Assembly (NCBI RefSeq): GCF_048320135.1
Contig: NZ_CP182947.1
Span: 4,092,001 to 4,156,000, forward strand
Length of the DNA stretch: 64,000 nt
DNA from: Ideonella_A sakaiensis_A
GTDB lineage: Bacteria > Pseudomonadota > Gammaproteobacteria > Burkholderiales > Burkholderiaceae_C
Direction of reading: 5' to 3'
This document shows, one piece after another, positions 60,420 to 64,000 of the stretch (positions within the stretch are counted from its first letter, which is position 1; every line of letters begins with the position of its first letter). Below the pieces are notes generated by a model, which was given only the letters and a program-made list of their open reading frames with translations, had not been told where the DNA came from and did not search any database. The position numbers and the translations under genes are program-made.

Positions 60420-60437
60420 CTAACGATTGTTATGTTA
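60420..60437. promoter_or_regulatory. Operator-like motif, copy E
   Basis: CTAAC-GATT-GTTAT-GTTA, preceded by CAAA, ends 39 bases before the start of the hydratase gene at 60477. The left half read on the other strand is GTTAGTTTG, nearly the GTTAGTTAG of copies C and D. Confidence 0.55.
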
Positions 60438-60476
60438 TCCTGCTATTTCCGTGATCATTCGTGCAGGAGTCCCGAT

Positions 60477-61265
60477 ATGTCCGATCAGCCTCCGGTTAGC
60501 CTGGATGTCGATGCCGACGGCATTGCCACGTTGACGTTGAACCGCCCGGAGTTGCTGAACGCCTTCGACCTGAAGATGATCGAGGCTTGGCGTGCCGCAC
60601 TCGAATCGGCCGAAACCGACGAACGCGTGAAGGTGGTCGTGGTCACCGGCGCAGGCCGGGCGTTTTGCGCCGGTGGCGATTTCGAGGAAATGGCCAAGTT
60701 CAGTGAGCTCAACAGCCTGGAGCGCAAGAACTTCCTCTATCGCAATGTGCACCGTATTCCGCTGGCGCTGGAGCGCATGGACAAACCGGTCATCGCGGCG
60801 ATCAATGGCGCGGCGCGCGGGGCCGGCCTGGACATGGCCCTGATGTGCGACCTGCGCATCATGGCGCAATCGGCCACGCTGGCCGAGACATACATCAACA
60901 TCGGTCTGATTGCCGGTGATGCAGGGTCATGGTTCCTGCCGCGGCTGATCGGCACGGCACGCGCTCTCGAGCTGTTCTGGACCGGCCGGGTCGTCGGCGC
61001 CGAGGAAGCCGAACGCATCGGTCTGGTCAACCGCAGCGTCGCCGACGCCGATCTGCTCAAGGTGACCTACGAACTGGCACGGACGATTGCCTCCAAGCCA
61101 CAACAGGCGGTGCGCTTTTTCCGCCGCGCCGTCTACCAGAGCCAGACGATGGCGCTGAATGCTCACTTGGACATGGTGTCTTCGCACATGGCGGTGCTTG
61201 AGGACTTGCCAGAGCACCGCGCGGGCGTCGCAGCCTTTCGCCAGCGCGCGCGCGGCGGCAACTAG
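60477..61265 (+). CDS. Enoyl-CoA hydratase/isomerase family protein
   Basis: A 262-residue crotonase-fold protein with AGGAG seven bases before ATG 60477. Oxyanion segments: FCAGGDFEEMAKF and INGAARGAGLDMALMCD. AETYINIGLIAGDAGSWFLP has Glu and Asp at the catalytic positions, so hydratase or isomerase activity is likely. It is the first gene after operator copy E, followed by a CoA-transferase and an acetoacetyl-CoA-synthetase-like gene. Confidence 0.85.
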   Translation: MSDQPPVSLDVDADGIATLTLNRPELLNAFDLKMIEAWRAALESAETDERVKVVVVTGAGRAFCAGGDFEEMAKFSELNSLERKNFLYRNVHRIPLALERMDKPVIAAINGAARGAGLDMALMCDLRIMAQSATLAETYINIGLIAGDAGSWFLPRLIGTARALELFWTGRVVGAEEAERIGLVNRSVADADLLKVTYELARTIASKPQQAVRFFRRAVYQSQTMALNAHLDMVSSHMAVLEDLPEHRAGVAAFRQRARGGN

Positions 61266-61289
61266 TCTGTACGACGTAGAGGCTGCGCA

Positions 61290-62486
61290 GTGGTTGGCAA
61301 GGGTGTGCTGGACGGTATTACGGTTGTCGACTTGTCGCGCCTGATCGCCGGGCCCTATGCGGCCATGGCCCTGGCCGATCTGGGCGCACGTGTCATCAAG
61401 GTCGAGGCGCTGGCCGGTGAAGACGGTCGACACCTGGGGCCGCCGTTCTACGGTGACTCGAGCGTCACCTACATGTCGTGCAATCGCGGCAAGGAGTCGC
61501 TTGCGCTCGATGTCCGCAAGCCGGCTGGCCGTTCGCTGCTCGAGCGCCTGATTCAGCGAGCTCACGTGGTGGTTCACAACTTTCGGCCGGATTTCGCCGA
61601 GCAATATGCATTGACCTATGAGGCCGTCCGCGGCTTCCACCCGGAGGTGATCTACGCCGCCGTCACGGCGTTCGGCGCACAAGGTGAATACCGCCTGCGT
61701 CCGGCGGTGGACAGCGTGGTGCAGGGCATGGCCGGCGGCTTCTACGCCAGTGGCGATGACGGTGACGACCCGATCCGCGTCGGCTTGCCCGTGGTCGACG
61801 TGGCCAGTGGAATGTGCGGCGCCTTCGGCATTCTGGCTGCAGTGATGCACTGGCGCCAGACCGGGCGCGGCCAGCAAGTCGAGACCGTGTTGATTGACAC
61901 GATGTTCAATCTGATGGCAACCAAGGTGGCCGAGCATGCGGTCGAGCAGCGCGAGCCGGCGCGGGCCGTCAATCTGCCGATTGCCGCACCGAGCCGCCAC
62001 TTCCGGGCCGGTGACGGTCGCTGGTTCAGCGTCTCGGTGATCAGCGATGCTGCCTTTCGCCGCTTCTGTGAGGCCATCGGTCGGGAGGCGTGGCTGACCG
62101 ACTCGCGGTATGCCAGCAATGCGGGCCGCGTCGCCCACCGGCCGGAGATGGCGGCCGAACTGCATGCAATTTTTGCAACTCGTCCGGCTGCCGATTGGGT
62201 CGATTTATTTTCCGACGCCGACATCCCGAGTGGCCCGGTCAACACTGTCTCGCAGGCGATGGCCGATCCCATCCTGGCCGGACGATTCGTGGCCCACCCA
62301 GCGCTGCCCGGGCTTCCGCTGATGCCCCTTCCGTCGCACCTCGAAGAGGGCATGTTGAGCCTCGAACGGATTGCGCCGCCGCCACGGGTCGGCCAGCACA
62401 GCGCCGCCTTACTGCACGAACTGGGTTGTGATGCGCAAGAGGTAGCCCGATTGGTGGCTGGGCGTGTCGTGCGTCTTGGCGACTGA
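61290..62486 (+). CDS. CaiB/BaiF family CoA-transferase
   Basis: A 398-residue class III CoA-transferase using GTG 61290 with GTAGAGG upstream. Landmarks: GITVVDLSRLIAGPYAAM, VIKVEALAGED, CNRGKESLALDVRK, and RPAVDSVVQGMAG with the catalytic Asp near residue 141. It differs from the other subgroup in the window (VHNFRPDFAEQY instead of VYNVRPQAMARL). It lies 24 bases after the hydratase gene. Confidence 0.88.
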   Translation: MVGKGVLDGITVVDLSRLIAGPYAAMALADLGARVIKVEALAGEDGRHLGPPFYGDSSVTYMSCNRGKESLALDVRKPAGRSLLERLIQRAHVVVHNFRPDFAEQYALTYEAVRGFHPEVIYAAVTAFGAQGEYRLRPAVDSVVQGMAGGFYASGDDGDDPIRVGLPVVDVASGMCGAFGILAAVMHWRQTGRGQQVETVLIDTMFNLMATKVAEHAVEQREPARAVNLPIAAPSRHFRAGDGRWFSVSVISDAAFRRFCEAIGREAWLTDSRYASNAGRVAHRPEMAAELHAIFATRPAADWVDLFSDADIPSGPVNTVSQAMADPILAGRFVAHPALPGLPLMPLPSHLEEGMLSLERIAPPPRVGQHSAALLHELGCDAQEVARLVAGRVVRLGD

Positions 62487-62502
62487 AGACAGGAGGCTGT
62501 TG

Positions 62503-64000
62503 ATGACTGCCGACGACAGTCCACAAGTGATCTGGCGACCGTCGCCACAGCGGGTTGCGAGTGCCTGCGTAACCCGGTTCATCGACTGGCTGCGCATCCA
62601 CAGGGGCCTGCAGTTCGCCGACTACAACGCGCTATGGCAGTGGTCGGTGCAGGAGATCGAAGCCTGTTGGGCGGCGCAGGTCGAATTCTTCGACCTGCCG
62701 CTGCAGGGCGATTGCACGCCTGTGCTGGTCGACCGGGCGATGCCCGGAACGTGCTGGTTTCCCAACATACGCACTAACTACGTCAGCCAGATCTTCAGAC
62801 ACGCCAGCGCGCAGCGGCCGGCGATCATCTTCCGCAGCGAATCCGGTGCACGCGCTGAGGTGTCCTGGACCGGGCTCGAGCGCGACGTGGCCGCGCTGGC
62901 AGACTGGCTGCGCGAGCACGGCGTAAAACCCGGAGACCGGGTCGTTGCCTACCTTCCCAACATTCCGCAGGCGGTGGTGGCCTTTTTGGCGGTAGCCAGC
63001 CTGGGAGCGATCTGGTCGCTGTGTTCGCCCGAGATGGGTGTGGCCGCGGTGGTCGACCGCTTCCGCCAGATCGAACCCAAGGTGCTGATCGCGGTCGATG
63101 GCTATTGGTGGAGTGGCAAGGCCCATGACAGGCGTGAGGTCATCGGGCAGCTGTTGAACGAATTGCCGAGCGTCGAACACATGGTGCTGGTGCCCTATCT
63201 GGATACCGATGCCATTGCGTCGCAATGGCCACAGGGCGTGGCATGGGGAGATGCGCTGCGCCGAGACGCCACGCTGAAGATCGAAATGCAGCCGTTCAAT
63301 CATCCGCTGTGGGTCGTCTACTCGTCCGGCACCACCGGCCTGCCGAAGCCGATCGTGCATGGCCATGGCGGCATCCTGCTCGAGCATGTCAAGACGATGG
63401 CTTTGCACAACGATGTCGTCGCTGGCGATCGCTTCCACTGGTTCACCACGACCGGATGGGTGATGTGGAACCTGAACGTCGCCGCTTTACTGGTCGGCGC
63501 CACGATGTGCATCTACGACGGCAACCCGGCATGGCCCGATTATTCGACGTTATGGCGCTTCTGCGGCGACACCGACCTCGACTTCTTCGGTGCTGGAGCC
63601 GCCTTTTTCACGATGTGCGAGAAGCATGGCATCGAGCCACGCCAGGTGGCAGCGCTGGAACGGCTGCGTACGATAGGCTCGACCGGGTCGCCGCTCTCGC
63701 CCGAAAGTTACCGCTGGGTCTACGACAAGGTCGGACGCGACGTCTGGCTGACGCCGATGTCGGGCGGGACCGACTTTGCCGGCGCCTTTGTCGGCGGCGT
63801 ACCCACGCAACCGGTGGTGGTCGGCGAGATGCAGGTGCGTTGCCTGGGCGCGGATGTCCAGGCGTGGGACGACGCCGGCCACGAGCTGGTCGACGAGGTG
63901 GGCGAACTGGTCTGCACCGCGCCTATCCCGTCGATGCCGCTGTATCTCTGGAATGATCACGGCGGCAAGCGCCTGCACGAAAGCTACTTCGACGTCTATC
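62503..64000 (+). CDS. Acetoacetyl-CoA synthetase-like ligase, cut by the window edge
   Basis: At least 499 residues from ATG 62503, which has AGGAGG just upstream; the 3' end lies outside the window. AMP-binding signature: YSSGTTGLPKPIVHGHGGIL. N-terminal RFIDWLRIHRGLQF, WFPNIRTNYVSQIFRH and the later MSGGTDFAGAFVGG match acetoacetyl-CoA synthetases (family length about 650). The enzyme activates acetoacetate, the product of leucine and acyclic-terpene degradation, which fits the carboxylase gene set at the left end. Other 3-oxo acids remain possible. Confidence 0.85.
   Translation, partial: MTADDSPQVIWRPSPQRVASACVTRFIDWLRIHRGLQFADYNALWQWSVQEIEACWAAQVEFFDLPLQGDCTPVLVDRAMPGTCWFPNIRTNYVSQIFRHASAQRPAIIFRSESGARAEVSWTGLERDVAALADWLREHGVKPGDRVVAYLPNIPQAVVAFLAVASLGAIWSLCSPEMGVAAVVDRFRQIEPKVLIAVDGYWWSGKAHDRREVIGQLLNELPSVEHMVLVPYLDTDAIASQWPQGVAWGDALRRDATLKIEMQPFNHPLWVVYSSGTTGLPKPIVHGHGGILLEHVKTMALHNDVVAGDRFHWFTTTGWVMWNLNVAALLVGATMCIYDGNPAWPDYSTLWRFCGDTDLDFFGAGAAFFTMCEKHGIEPRQVAALERLRTIGSTGSPLSPESYRWVYDKVGRDVWLTPMSGGTDFAGAFVGGVPTQPVVVGEMQVRCLGADVQAWDDAGHELVDEVGELVCTAPIPSMPLYLWNDHGGKRLHESYFDVY

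Noticed and set aside
1..64000. CRISPR arrays, tRNA or rRNA genes, insertion sequences, phage genes
   Set aside because: Looked for repeats with regular spacers, cloverleaf-like stretches and transposase or integrase motifs; none was seen.

Overview
The window is about 64 kb of GC-rich DNA, almost wholly coding, from what looks like a betaproteobacterium (Burkholderiales-like). The clues are a Bug/TctC-type periplasmic receptor, several TRAP transporters of the DctP type, many CaiB/BaiF CoA-transferases, and tightly overlapping ATGA gene junctions. This taxonomic call is an inference from gene content. I saw no rRNA, tRNA, CRISPR array, transposase, integrase or phage gene.

Nearly every gene handles or imports organic acids and their CoA thioesters. 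Intact genes include seven acyl-CoA dehydrogenases, six crotonase-fold hydratases/isomerases, five CaiB/BaiF CoA-transferases, four short-chain dehydrogenases, three MaoC-like proteins, four hotdog thioesterases, two biotin-carboxylase alpha subunits, two complete carboxyltransferase beta subunits plus the tail of a third, an NDP-forming acyl-CoA synthetase, and an acetoacetyl-CoA-synthetase-like ligase cut by the right edge. Import genes are two TRAP systems (with two and three binding proteins), one branched-chain-amino-acid-type ABC transporter with a fused permease/ATPase, and a Bug receptor.

Layout: (1) 1-8.7 kb, plus strand: carboxyltransferase tail, hydratase, biotin carboxylase alpha, acyl-CoA dehydrogenase, two thioesterases, SDR, MaoC, SDR, an internally deleted acyl-CoA dehydrogenase and an intact one. 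The order recalls leucine (liu) or acyclic-terpene (atu) degradation. (2) 8.7-14.9 kb, plus: TRAP transporter with two receptors, hydratase, acyl-CoA dehydrogenase. (3) 15-19.2 kb, minus: CoA-transferase, thioesterases, an internally deleted and an intact Bug receptor. (4) 19.3-25 kb: hydratase (+); SDR, CoA-transferase and a paired acyl-CoA dehydrogenase (-); MaoC (+). (5) 25-38.2 kb: two divergent promoters, each with the same operator-like motif. One drives SDR and acyl-CoA synthetase (-) against MDR, zinc-ribbon DUF35, cysteine-less thiolase and alpha/beta hydrolase (+). The other drives carboxyltransferase beta-1 (-) against beta-2, alpha and CoA-transferase (+). (6) 38.2-48.1 kb, minus: TRAP system with three receptors followed by nitronate-monooxygenase-like, acyl-CoA dehydrogenase, hydratase and CoA-transferase genes. 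(7) 48.5-53.3 kb, minus: ABC transporter. (8) 53.7-59.7 kb, minus: acyl-CoA dehydrogenase, MaoC, NUDIX, MmgE/PrpD, hydratase and an IclR regulator. (9) 60.5-64 kb, plus: hydratase, CoA-transferase, acetoacetyl-CoA-synthetase-like.

The working picture is a catabolic region that imports carboxylic acids, activates them by ligase or CoA transfer, and degrades them by beta-oxidation-like steps and biotin-dependent carboxylation. The true substrates cannot be read from the sequence.

Three things stand out. The two divergent carboxyltransferase beta subunits have lost complementary parts of the active site, which suggests an obligate mixed beta/beta' enzyme. The motif CNNAC-N4-GTTWK recurs in five promoter regions, pointing to one regulon whose regulator is not in the window. 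And there is a trail of gene remnants: two in-frame internal deletions, a frameshifted thioesterase, a TRAP permease tail and an acyl-CoA dehydrogenase tail.
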